Assembly: GCF_001280085.1 (NCBI RefSeq)
Contig: NZ_LGED01000214.1
Location: 62,001 to 126,000, forward strand
DNA: 64,000 nt
From: Saccharothrix sp. NRRL B-16348
Lineage (GTDB): Bacteria > Actinomycetota > Actinomycetes > Mycobacteriales > Pseudonocardiaceae
Reading direction: 5' to 3'
Each line of letters begins with the position of its first letter. The first letter of the stretch is position 1. A program made the translations under genes and the position numbers. Under the pieces are notes generated by a model. It saw only the letters and a list, made by a program, of their open reading frames with translations, had not been told where the DNA came from and searched no databases. This document shows positions 35,292 through 43,680 of the stretch, piece after piece.

Positions 35292-37213
35292 TGGCGATGT
35301 TCGACAGTGTTCTGGTGGCCAACCGCGGCGAGATCGCGGTGCGGGTGATCCGCGCGTTGCGGCGGTTCGGCATCCGGTCGGTGGCCGTTTACAGCGACGC
35401 GGACGCCGACGCGCTGCACGTGCGGCTGGCCGACGTGGCGGTGCGGATCGGGCCCGCGTCGGCGCGGGAGAGCTACCTGTCCGTCGAGCGGATCGTCGAG
35501 GCGGCGCTCGCGACCGGCGCGCAGGCCGTGCACCCCGGGTACGGGTTCCTCGCCGAGAACGCGGAGTTCGCGCGGGCGTGCGAGAAGGCCGGGCTGGTGT
35601 TCATCGGGCCGCCCGCGGACGCGATCGAGGCGATGGGCGACAAGATCCGCGCCAAGCTGACCGTCGCGGCGGCGGGCGTGCCGGTGGTGCCGGGTCGCGC
35701 CGAGGTCGGGATGACCGACGACGACCTGGTCGCGGCGGCGGACGAGATCGGCTTCCCGGTGCTGCTCAAGCCGTCGGCCGGTGGCGGCGGCAAGGGCATG
35801 CGGCTGGTGGAGGCCGGTGACGGGCTGCGGGACGCCATCGAGTCGGCACGGCGTGAGGCGCGCGGGTCGTTCGGCGACGACGCGTTGCTGATCGAGCGGT
35901 TCGTCACCAACCCCCGGCACGTCGAGGTCCAGGTGATGGCCGACGCCCACGGCCGCGTGGCGCACCTCGGCGAGCGGGAGTGCAGCCTCCAACGGCGGCA
36001 CCAGAAGATCATCGAGGAAGCGCCGTCGCCGCTGGTCACGCCCGAGATGCGGGCCGCCATGGGTGCCGCGGCGGTGGAGACGGCCCGGTCCGTCGGGTAC
36101 GTCGGCGCGGGCACGGTCGAGTTCATCGTCGACGGCGCGTCCGGCGACTACTTCTTCATGGAGATGAACACCCGGCTCCAGGTCGAGCACCCGATCACCG
36201 AGCTGGTGACCGGGGTGGACCTGGTCGAGTGGCAGTTGCGGGTGGCTTCCGGCGAGCCGCTGGGGTTCACGTCGGTGGAGCTGACCGGGCACGCCGTCGA
36301 GGCCCGCGTCTACGCGGAGGACCCGGCCCGCGGGTTCCTGCCGACCGGCGGCACGGTGCTGGCGCTGCACGAGCCGGCGGACGTGCGGGTGGACTCGGCG
36401 TTGCGCGTGGGGCTGACCGTCGGCAGCGACTACGACCCCATGCTGGCCAAGGTGATCGCGCACGGGGCGACGCGGGAGGAGGCGTTGCGCCGGCTGGACT
36501 CCGCGTTGGGGCGGATGGTGCTGCTGGGCGTGACGACGAACATCCCGTTCCTGCGGGCGCTGCTGGTCGACCCGGACGTGCGGGCGGGTGCGCTGGACAC
36601 CGGGCTGGTGGAGCGGAAGCTGGAGTCGCTGACCCGTCACGACGTGCCGGACGAGGTGCTGGCCGCGGCGGCGTTGGAACGGCAGCTCGCGGTGCGCGGC
36701 GACGACCCGTGGGAGCGGACCGGCGGGTGGCGGGTCGGCGAGCACGCCTGGACGAAGTGGCTGATCGACGGCGTCGAGGTCCGGGTGCGCGGCGACGAGG
36801 TGTCGGTGGACGGCCGGGAACCGTTGCGGCTCAACGCTTCCGTGGACGGCTCGCGGCTCGTCGTCGGTGGTCGGCGTTATGCGATGGCCCGTGCGGGCAA
36901 CGTGCTGTGGCTCGGCGCGGACGGGCACGCGTGGGCGTTGACCGAGACCTTGCCGTCGGAGGTCGCGTCGTCGGCGGCGGCCGGCAGCGGTGGGCCGGTG
37001 ACCAGCCCGATGCCGGGCACGGTGCTCGTGGCGCGGGTCGCGCAGGGCGGGCACGTGACCGCCGGTCAGGCGTTGTTCGTGGTCGAAGCCATGAAGATGG
37101 AGCACACCGTCACGTCACCCGTGGCCGGCGTGCTCACCGAAGTGCACGTCCAGGCGGGCCAACAGGTCGCGCTGGACCAAACCCTGGCCGTCGTCGTGCC
37201 CCACGAGGAGTGA
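35291..37213 (+). CDS. accA1: Acyl-CoA carboxylase alpha subunit (biotin carboxylase + BCCP)
   Basis: A 640-residue subunit that carboxylates biotin with ATP and bicarbonate. The biotin carboxylase start is FDSVLVANRGEIAVRVI; the ATP-grasp loop is KPSAGGGGKGMRL; EMNTRLQVEHPITE is the active-site block. The C-terminal carrier domain has the biotinyl lysine Lys602 in VVEAMKMEHTV. Start ATG 35291 overlaps the accD stop; ATG 35297 is an alternative two codons later. With accD1 and the acyl-CoA dehydrogenase it forms a branched-chain acyl-CoA (probably leucine) catabolic operon. No HMG-CoA lyase gene is present here. Confidence 0.92.
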   Translation: MAMFDSVLVANRGEIAVRVIRALRRFGIRSVAVYSDADADALHVRLADVAVRIGPASARESYLSVERIVEAALATGAQAVHPGYGFLAENAEFARACEKAGLVFIGPPADAIEAMGDKIRAKLTVAAAGVPVVPGRAEVGMTDDDLVAAADEIGFPVLLKPSAGGGGKGMRLVEAGDGLRDAIESARREARGSFGDDALLIERFVTNPRHVEVQVMADAHGRVAHLGERECSLQRRHQKIIEEAPSPLVTPEMRAAMGAAAVETARSVGYVGAGTVEFIVDGASGDYFFMEMNTRLQVEHPITELVTGVDLVEWQLRVASGEPLGFTSVELTGHAVEARVYAEDPARGFLPTGGTVLALHEPADVRVDSALRVGLTVGSDYDPMLAKVIAHGATREEALRRLDSALGRMVLLGVTTNIPFLRALLVDPDVRAGALDTGLVERKLESLTRHDVPDEVLAAAALERQLAVRGDDPWERTGGWRVGEHAWTKWLIDGVEVRVRGDEVSVDGREPLRLNASVDGSRLVVGGRRYAMARAGNVLWLGADGHAWALTETLPSEVASSAAAGSGGPVTSPMPGTVLVARVAQGGHVTAGQALFVVEAMKMEHTVTSPVAGVLTEVHVQAGQQVALDQTLAVVVPHEE

Positions 37214-37216
37214 GCG

Positions 37217-38371
37217 ATGTTGGACTTCCGCCTTGACGAGGAATACGAGGCGCTGCGCAAGACCGTCGAGGAGTTCGCCCGCGAGGAGGTCGCGCCGGTC
37301 ATCGGCGGGTTCTACGAGCGCGAGGAGTTCCCCTACGAGATCGTCGCCAAGATGGGGCGGATGGGCCTGTTCGGGCTGCCGTTCCCGGAGGAGTTCGGCG
37401 GGATGGGCGGCGACTACTTCGCGTTGTGCCTGGCGTTGGAGGAGTTGGCGCGGGTCGACTCGTCGGTGGCGATCACGCTGGAGGCGGGCGTCTCGCTGGG
37501 GTCGATGCCGGTGTTCCGGTTCGGCTCGGCCGAGCAGCGGGCGGCCTGGATGCCGCGGTTGTGCGCCGGTGAGGTGCTCGGTGCGTTCGGGCTCACCGAA
37601 CCGGGTGGCGGGTCGGACGCGGGCGCGCTGCGGACCACCGCGCGGGTCGACGGGGACGAGTGGGTGATCAACGGCACCAAGGCGTTCATCACCAACTCGG
37701 GCACGGACATCACCGGGCTGGTGACGGTGGCGGCGGTGACCGGGCGGCAGGAGAACGGCCGGCCGGAGATCTCGGCGATCATCGTGCCGTCGGGCACGCC
37801 CGGGTTCTCGGTGTCGCGCAAGTACTCCAAGGTCGGGTGGAACGCGTCGGACACGCGTGAGCTGTCGTTCCAGGACTGCCGCGTGCCGTTGGGGAACCTG
37901 GTCGGCGAGCGCGGGCGCGGGTACGCGCAGTTCCTGCAGACGTTGGACGAGGGGCGGGTGGCGATCGCGGCCGTCGGCGTCGGGCTGGCGCAGGGGTGCG
38001 TGGACGAGTCCCTGAAGTACGCGGGGGAGCGGGAGGCGTTCGGCCACAAGATCGGCGCGTACCAGGCCATCCAGTTCAAGATCGCCGAGATGGAGGCCCG
38101 CACGCACACCGCGCGGCTGGCGTACTACCAGGCGGCGGCGAAGATGCTGCGCGGCGAGCCGTTCAAGCGCGAGGCGGCGATCGCCAAGCTGGTGTCGTCG
38201 GAGGCGGCGATGGACAACGCGCGTGAGGCGACGCAGATCTTCGGCGGGTACGGGTTCATGAACGAGTACCCGGTGGGCCGGTTCTACCGGGACGCGAAGA
38301 TCCTGGAGATCGGCGAGGGCACCAGCGAGGTGCAGAAGATGCTGATCGCCCGCGAACTGGGCCTCCGCTGA
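37217..38371 (+). CDS. Acyl-CoA dehydrogenase
   Basis: A 384-residue flavoenzyme making the alpha,beta double bond of an acyl-CoA. FAD-binding blocks are FGLTEPGGGSDAG and FITNSG; the ending has EIGEGTSEVQ. Glu367 sits at the usual catalytic-base position of short/medium-chain enzymes, whereas classic isovaleryl-CoA dehydrogenase uses a Glu elsewhere. So although the operon suggests isovaleryl-CoA, a different short-chain substrate is possible. It starts 3 nt after accA1, with GAGGAG in the accA1 end. Repeat cluster C follows. Confidence 0.9.
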   Translation: MLDFRLDEEYEALRKTVEEFAREEVAPVIGGFYEREEFPYEIVAKMGRMGLFGLPFPEEFGGMGGDYFALCLALEELARVDSSVAITLEAGVSLGSMPVFRFGSAEQRAAWMPRLCAGEVLGAFGLTEPGGGSDAGALRTTARVDGDEWVINGTKAFITNSGTDITGLVTVAAVTGRQENGRPEISAIIVPSGTPGFSVSRKYSKVGWNASDTRELSFQDCRVPLGNLVGERGRGYAQFLQTLDEGRVAIAAVGVGLAQGCVDESLKYAGEREAFGHKIGAYQAIQFKIAEMEARTHTARLAYYQAAAKMLRGEPFKREAAIAKLVSSEAAMDNAREATQIFGGYGFMNEYPVGRFYRDAKILEIGEGTSEVQKMLIARELGLR

Positions 38372-38381
38372 CCACTGACCC

Positions 38382-38570
38382 CGCGAGAGTCCAACGCTCA
38401 CGCCGCGAGAGTCGTACGTTCAGAGCACCTGAATTCAACGTTCGGCCGACTGACCGGTATGCCTGAGCGTTGAACTCAGGGTGCGCGAACATAGGACTCT
38501 CGCGCCTTGAGCGTAGGACTCTCGCGGGCTGAACGTAGGACTCTCGCGCGTTGGAGGTTCGACACGCGGG
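38382..38570. repeat. Intergenic repeat cluster C (8 words, convergent genes)
   Basis: Forward words GTCCAACGCTCAC, GTCGTACGTTCAG and TTCAACGTTCGG, then reverse CTGAGCGTTGAAC, GAACATAGGAC, GAGCGTAGGAC, CTGAACGTAGGAC and GGAGGTTCGAC. Three forward then five reverse. It separates the acyl-CoA dehydrogenase gene from the convergent enoyl-CoA hydratase gene. The CGCGAGAGT prefix dominates here. Confidence 0.88.
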
Positions 38571-39326
38571 TTAGAAGTGGCCGTGGCGGCCTTCGCCCTG
38601 CTGGAACCGGCGGAGGCCCTTCTCCACCTCCACCAAGGACACCCGCCCGTGGTCCAGCTCGTTGGCCAGGGCGGTGTCCTCCGGCAGGCCCTCCTGTTCC
38701 AGCAGCGAGAGGCGGTCGTGGCGCAGGCACGCCTGGGGGAACGCGGCCAGTTCCAGTGCCAGTGACTCCGCGGCCGAGCGCGACGTGCCGGCGGGCACCA
38801 GGCGGTTGACGAGGCCGATGGCCAGGGCTTCGTCGGCGGCGACCGGCCGGCCCGTCAGGACCAGGTCCAGGGCACGGGACGTGCCGATCAACCGCGGCAG
38901 CCGCACGGTGCCGCCGTCGATCAGCGGCACGCCCCACCGGCGCGAGAAGACGCCGAACACCGCGTCCGAGTCGGCCACCCGCAGGTCGCACCAGAGGGCC
39001 AGCTCCAGGCCACCCGCCACGGCGTGACCGGACACGGCGGCGATCACGGGTTTCGACAGCCGGAGTCGCGTCGGACCCATCGGCCCGGACGGCGACTCGG
39101 CGTCGTTGCCCCGCGGCGTGCCCAACGCCTTCAGGTCAGCGCCCGAGCAGAACGTGCCGCCTTCACCGTGCAGCACGGCCACCGCCGCGGTCGGGTCCTC
39201 GTCGAACTCGCGGAACACCTCGGTCAACGTGTGCGCGGTCGGCCCGTCCACCGCGTTGCGCACGGCGGGCCGGTTCAGCAGGACCGTGAACACCGGTCCC
39301 GACCGCTCAACCCGGACGGCGCTCAC
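38571..39326 (-). CDS. Enoyl-CoA hydratase/isomerase (crotonase) family protein
   Basis: A 251-residue crotonase-fold enzyme, expected to hydrate an enoyl-CoA or act on a related thioester. The acyl-CoA oxyanion blocks FCSGADLKALG and SGHAVAGGLELALWCDLRVA are present. The second catalytic Glu region reads GVPLIDGGTVRLPRL, with Asp where hydratases usually have Glu, so a standard hydratase activity is uncertain. GTG 39326 overlaps the stop of the AidB-like gene upstream (GTGA), so both are co-translated. Fatty-acid or branched-chain catabolism fits the surroundings. Confidence 0.88.
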   Translation of the reverse strand: MSAVRVERSGPVFTVLLNRPAVRNAVDGPTAHTLTEVFREFDEDPTAAVAVLHGEGGTFCSGADLKALGTPRGNDAESPSGPMGPTRLRLSKPVIAAVSGHAVAGGLELALWCDLRVADSDAVFGVFSRRWGVPLIDGGTVRLPRLIGTSRALDLVLTGRPVAADEALAIGLVNRLVPAGTSRSAAESLALELAAFPQACLRHDRLSLLEQEGLPEDTALANELDHGRVSLVEVEKGLRRFQQGEGRHGHF

Positions 39327-40915
39327 GGCTTCGGCAGCCCCCGTTCGACGATCGCGCCGAAGTCGACACCGCGCGGCAGCGTGCCGAACGCCACGCCCCA
39401 GTCGCCGGACAGCCGCGACGCGCAGAACGCGTCCGCCACCGCCGGGTGCCCGTACCGCACCAGCAGCGAGCCCTGCAACGCCAACGCCATCCGCTCCACC
39501 AGCCTGCGCGCCCGCACCTCGCGGTCGGCCACATCGGTCAGCTCATCCTTGAGCCCGTCGACCGCCGCGTCCAGCCGCCGATCGGCGCCGCGCGCCGCCG
39601 CCAACTCGCCGAAGAACTCCTCCACCGCCTCCGGTGAACGCCCGAGCGCGCGCAGCGCGTCCAACGCGGCGACGTTCCCCGAACCCTCCCAGATGGACAT
39701 CAACGGCGACTCGCGGAACAGTCGGGGCATCCCCGAATCTTCGATGTACCCGTTGCCGCCCAAGCACTCCAACGCCTCGGCGGCGTGCGCGGGAGCCCGC
39801 TTGCACACCCAGTACTTGCTCACCGCGAGCCCCAGCCTGCTCCGGTTGCCCGCCAGCCACAACGCGACCGTGGTCGCCGCCTCCGACTCCACCGCCAGGT
39901 CGGCCAGCACGTTGCGCATCGCGGGCTGGTCGACCAGGTAGGCGCCGAACGCCTTGCGGTGCGCCGCGTGGTGCGTGGCCTGGGTCAACCCCAGCCGCAT
40001 CCCGGACGCCGAGCCGAGCACGCAGTCCAGCCTGGTCGTGTTGACCATCTCGATGATGGTCCGCACGCCCCGGCCCTCCTCGCCGACCAGCCACCCGACC
40101 GCGCCGTCGTACTCCAGCTCCGCGGACGCGTTCGACTTGTTGCCGAGCTTGTCCTTGAGCCGCTGGAGGAACATCGCGTTGCGCGTGCCGTCGGGCAGCA
40201 CGCGCGGCAGCACGAAGCACGACAGGCCGCCCGGCGCCTGCGCCAGGGTCAGGAACAGGTCCGACATCGGCGCGGACGTGAACCACTTGTGCCCGGTCAG
40301 CAGGTAGTGGTCACCGACGGGCACGGCACGCGTGGTGTTCGCGCGCACGTCCGAGCCGCCCTGCTTCTCGGTCATCGACATGCCGGCGATCAACCCGCGC
40401 TTGGCCGACGGCTCCCGCAGCCCGAAGTCGTACTCGCGCGACGCCAGCAGCGGCTCGAACCGCTCGGCCAGCGCGGGCGTCGTGCGCAACGCGGGCACGG
40501 CGGCGTACGTCATCGAGATCGGGCAGCCGTGGCCCGCCTCGGCCTGGCTCCACACGTAGAACTTGGCCGCGCGGGCGACGTGCGCGCCCGGCCGGTCGTC
40601 CTGCCACGGCGCCGCGTGCAGGCCGTTGGAGACCGCCGTGCCCATCAGCTCGTGCCAGGCGGGGTGGAACTCGACCTCGTCGACCCGGTGCCCGTACCGG
40701 TCGTGGGTGTGCAGCACGGGCGGGTGCGCGTTGGCCAGTCGTCCCAGGTCCTGGACGTGCGGCGTGCCCGCGAGCACGCCGAGCGCGCGCACCTCGGGTT
40801 CGGCCCACTCCGCGCCGCCGCGCCGCAGGCCGTCCAGCAACGCCGGGTCGGCGGCGACGTCGTGCCCTGCCAGCGGTGGGACCTGGTTGGTCACCTCATG
40901 AGTGGCGTGCGTCAT
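39323..40915 (-). CDS. AidB-like acyl-CoA dehydrogenase
   Basis: A 530-residue flavoprotein of the AidB/DNA-alkylation-response branch of acyl-CoA dehydrogenases, recognisable by length, the TPHVQDLGRLAN and YDFGLREPSAKRG regions, SMTEKQGGSDVRANT at the FAD site and the C-terminal GNGYIEDSGMPRLFRESP. E. coli AidB binds DNA and is induced by alkylation; most actinobacterial relatives are of unknown role. ATG 40915 is chosen over a GTG two codons upstream; TACGCT lies 8 nt before it. It is divergent from the bfaA-like gene. Confidence 0.9.
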   Translation of the reverse strand: MTHATHEVTNQVPPLAGHDVAADPALLDGLRRGGAEWAEPEVRALGVLAGTPHVQDLGRLANAHPPVLHTHDRYGHRVDEVEFHPAWHELMGTAVSNGLHAAPWQDDRPGAHVARAAKFYVWSQAEAGHGCPISMTYAAVPALRTTPALAERFEPLLASREYDFGLREPSAKRGLIAGMSMTEKQGGSDVRANTTRAVPVGDHYLLTGHKWFTSAPMSDLFLTLAQAPGGLSCFVLPRVLPDGTRNAMFLQRLKDKLGNKSNASAELEYDGAVGWLVGEEGRGVRTIIEMVNTTRLDCVLGSASGMRLGLTQATHHAAHRKAFGAYLVDQPAMRNVLADLAVESEAATTVALWLAGNRSRLGLAVSKYWVCKRAPAHAAEALECLGGNGYIEDSGMPRLFRESPLMSIWEGSGNVAALDALRALGRSPEAVEEFFGELAAARGADRRLDAAVDGLKDELTDVADREVRARRLVERMALALQGSLLVRYGHPAVADAFCASRLSGDWGVAFGTLPRGVDFGAIVERGLPKP

Positions 40916-40990
40916 AACCACCTAGCGTACTACTCGCCGGTAACTTGTAGAGGGCAGAAATTTGGGGGTGCTGATCAAGCTCCGGCGGCC

Positions 40991-40996
40991 TAACGT
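40991..40996 (+). promoter_or_regulatory. -10 box of the bfaA-like gene, leaderless
   Basis: TAACGT, then CGTTGCC (7 nt), then GTG 41004. The same layout occurs before the gene at 46880. Confidence 0.5.
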
Positions 40997-41003
40997 CGTT
41001 GCC

Positions 41004-42374
41004 GTGAGGGATCACCGGCAGGGCCAGGAGTCCGACCACGAGCGGGCGGTGGCCGCGTTGCGCGGCCAGTACGCGGCGATCCCGGAGGGCGCGCCGGTGC
41101 GCCTGGCCAAGGCGACGTCGAACCTCTTCCGGTTCCGCGCCGACCAGTCCGGCGGCCTCGACGTCGCCCGGTTCGACCAGGTCCTGTCGGTGGACGCCGA
41201 CGCGCGGACCGCGCAGGTCCAGGGCATGACGACCTACGAGCACCTGGTCGACGCCACCCTGCCGCACGGCCTCATGCCGCTGGTCGTGCCGCAGCTCAAG
41301 ACGATCACCCTCGGCGGCGTCGTGGCGGGCCTGGGCATCGAGTCCAGCTCGTTCCGCAACGGCCTGCCGCACGAGTCCGTGCGCGAGCTGGAGATCATGA
41401 CCGGCGACGGCGAGGTCGTGGTCGTCGGCCCGGAGGACGATCTCTTCCGGGGGTTCCCGAACTCCTACGGCACGCTCGGCTACACGCTGCGGCTGGAGAT
41501 CGAGCTGGAACCCGTGCAGCCGTACGTGCGGCTGCGGCACGTGCCGTTCGCGGACGCGGCCGAGTGCGCCCGGATGATCGCCGAGGTCTGCGCGGAGGGC
41601 TCCTACCAGGGCGAACCGGTGGACTTCGTCGACGGGACGGTGTTCTCCGGCGGCGAGCAGTACGTGACGCTGGCCAACTGGTCCGACCACGCGCCGTTCA
41701 CCTCGGACTACACCGGCAACCAGATCTACTACCGGTCCATCCAGCGGCGCAGCGTCGACTACCTGACCGTGCGCGACTACCTGTGGCGGTGGGACACCGA
41801 CTGGTTCTGGTGCTCGCGCGCGTTCGGCGTGCAGCACCCGGTCGTGCGGCGGCTCGTGCCCAAGCGGTACCTGCGGTCGGACGTGTACCGCAAGGTGGTG
41901 GCGTGGGACCGGCGGCACAAGCTGTCCGACCGGTTGAGCAAGGCGGTGCAGGAGCCGGTGATCCAGGACGTGGAGATCCCGGTCGACCGGCTCGCCGAGT
42001 TCCTCGACTTCTTCCACCGGGAGATCGGCATCAGCCCGGTGTGGCTGTGCCCGGTCCGGCTGCGCCGCCGGGCGGACGGCAGCCGTGCGGTCTGGCCGCT
42101 CTACCCGATGGACCCCCACGTGCTGTACGTCAACGTCGGCTTCTGGTCGACGGTGTCGTTGCGGCCCGACGAGGAGCTGGGCAGCCGGAACCGGCTGATC
42201 GAGGAGAAGGTCACCGAGCTGGGCGGGCACAAGTCCCTCTACTCCGACTCCTACTACGGCGAGGAGGAGTTCTGGGACAACTACAACGGCCCGACGTACC
42301 AGGACCTGAAGAAGCGGTACGACCCGGCGGGCAGGCTGCCCGATTTGTACGCCAAGTGTGTTCTCCGTAGGTGA
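41004..42374 (+). CDS. FAD-binding oxidoreductase, BfaA/TmsA-like
   Basis: A 456-residue FAD-linked (PCMH-type) oxidoreductase related to DHCR24/DWF1 reductases. The FAD region includes ITLGGVVAGLGIESSS and NSYGTLGYTLRLE, and the ending has GEEEFWDNYNGPTY. It is directly followed by a cyclopropane-synthase-type methyltransferase gene. This pair matches BfaA-BfaB (TmsA-TmsB), where BfaA reduces the 10-methylene fatty acid to 10-methyl (tuberculostearic acid). GTG 41004 is chosen from the -10 spacing; TTG 40962 and GTG 40968 are longer alternatives. Confidence 0.85.
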   Translation: MRDHRQGQESDHERAVAALRGQYAAIPEGAPVRLAKATSNLFRFRADQSGGLDVARFDQVLSVDADARTAQVQGMTTYEHLVDATLPHGLMPLVVPQLKTITLGGVVAGLGIESSSFRNGLPHESVRELEIMTGDGEVVVVGPEDDLFRGFPNSYGTLGYTLRLEIELEPVQPYVRLRHVPFADAAECARMIAEVCAEGSYQGEPVDFVDGTVFSGGEQYVTLANWSDHAPFTSDYTGNQIYYRSIQRRSVDYLTVRDYLWRWDTDWFWCSRAFGVQHPVVRRLVPKRYLRSDVYRKVVAWDRRHKLSDRLSKAVQEPVIQDVEIPVDRLAEFLDFFHREIGISPVWLCPVRLRRRADGSRAVWPLYPMDPHVLYVNVGFWSTVSLRPDEELGSRNRLIEEKVTELGGHKSLYSDSYYGEEEFWDNYNGPTYQDLKKRYDPAGRLPDLYAKCVLRR

Positions 42375-42388
42375 AGGGAGCCGGGGCC

Positions 42389-43624
42389 ATGCGGTTGGCG
42401 GAGGTGTTCCAGCGGGCGGTCGGAGGCGGCGCGTCCGTGCGGTTCAGCGCGTACGACGGCAGCAAGGCGGGGCCGGCCGACGCGGGTGTGAGCATCGAGG
42501 TGCGCACACCGGAGGCGTTGTCGTACCTGGCATCGGCGCCGGGTGAGCTGGGCTTGGCGCGCGCGTACGTGACCGGGCACCTGGAGATCATCGGTGACGT
42601 GTACGGGGCGTTGAAGCAGCTGTCGGAGATCTCGCTGCGGGAGGTGCCCTGGGGCGAGCGGATCGAGCTGCTGGCGACGCTCGGGCGCACCAGGCTGGGC
42701 ACGAAGATCGAGGTGCCGCCGCAGGAGCGCCGGTTGCGGGGCCTGCGGCACTCCAAGGCGCGCGACCGCGAGGCGATCGCGCACCACTACGACGTGTCGA
42801 ACACGTTCTACGAGTGGGTTCTCGGGCCGTCCATGGCGTACACGTGCGCCGTGTACCCGACCGCGGAGTCCACTCTGGAGGAAGCGCAGTTCGCCAAGCA
42901 CGACCTGGTGGCGCGCAAGCTCGGGCTGAAACCGGGGATGCGGCTGCTGGACGTCGGCTGCGGCTGGGGCGGGATGGTCATGCACGCCGCGCGCGAGTAC
43001 GGCGTGCGGGCGCTCGGCGTGACGTTGTCGCGCAACCAGGCGGAGTGGGCGCAGAAGGCCATCGTGGAGGCCGGGCTGTCCGACCTGGCCGAGGTGCGCT
43101 ACCTCGACTACCGGGACGTGCGGGAGACCGGGTTCGACGCGGTCAGCTCGATCGGCCTGACCGAGCACATCGGCAAGGCGAAGCTGCCCGCGTACTTCCG
43201 GTCGCTGCACGACAAGTTGAAGCCGGGCGGGCGGATGCTCAACCACTGCATCACCCGGCCGGACAACAAGCAGCCGGCGCGGACCGGCGGGTTCATCAAC
43301 CGGTACGTGTTCCCGGACGGCGAGCTGGTCGGGCCCGGGCACCTCGTGTCGTTGATGCACGACACCGGGTTCGAGGTGCGGCACGAGGAGAACCTGCGCG
43401 AGCACTACGCCATGACGTTGGCGGCGTGGTCCGAGAACCTCGACAAGCACTGGGACGACGCGGTGACCGAGGTGGGGCTCGGGCGGGCGCGGGTGTGGCG
43501 GCTGTACCTGGCCGCGTCCCGGTTGGGCTTCGAGCGCAACAACATCCAGCTGCACCAGGTGCTGGGCGTGAAGCTGGACGGCACGACGTCGCACATGCCG
43601 TTGCGCCCGGAGTGGCTCGGCTGA
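42389..43624 (+). CDS. SAM-dependent fatty acid methyltransferase, BfaB/TmsB-like (CFA synthase family)
   Basis: A 411-residue cytosolic enzyme of the cyclopropane-fatty-acyl-phospholipid synthase family. SAM motif I is LLDVGCGWGGM (186-196), preceded by HHYDVSNTFYEWVLG, and GLTEHIGKAK follows. With the FAD reductase gene just upstream it should methylate the double bond of an unsaturated phospholipid acyl chain to a 10-methylene intermediate. ATG 42389 has GGGAG nine nt upstream; GTG 42371, overlapping the upstream stop, is an alternative. The operon ends at a strong hairpin. No tmsC homologue is seen. Confidence 0.88.
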   Translation: MRLAEVFQRAVGGGASVRFSAYDGSKAGPADAGVSIEVRTPEALSYLASAPGELGLARAYVTGHLEIIGDVYGALKQLSEISLREVPWGERIELLATLGRTRLGTKIEVPPQERRLRGLRHSKARDREAIAHHYDVSNTFYEWVLGPSMAYTCAVYPTAESTLEEAQFAKHDLVARKLGLKPGMRLLDVGCGWGGMVMHAAREYGVRALGVTLSRNQAEWAQKAIVEAGLSDLAEVRYLDYRDVRETGFDAVSSIGLTEHIGKAKLPAYFRSLHDKLKPGGRMLNHCITRPDNKQPARTGGFINRYVFPDGELVGPGHLVSLMHDTGFEVRHEENLREHYAMTLAAWSENLDKHWDDAVTEVGLGRARVWRLYLAASRLGFERNNIQLHQVLGVKLDGTTSHMPLRPEWLG

Positions 43625-43630
43625 CGCGTC

Positions 43631-43664
43631 CGGCGGCGTGCGGTCCCCGACCCGCACGCCGCCG
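43631..43664. terminator. Bidirectional terminator
   Basis: CGGCGGCGTGCGG and CCGCACGCCGCCG form a perfect 13-bp stem with an 8-nt loop between the convergent methyltransferase and protease genes. Confidence 0.8.
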
Positions 43665-43680
43665 AACGCCCTCCCCCTGG

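Noticed and set aside
37217..38371. Firm assignment as isovaleryl-CoA dehydrogenase
   Set aside because: The operon suggests it, but the catalytic Glu is at the general acyl-CoA dehydrogenase position, so only the family is stated.
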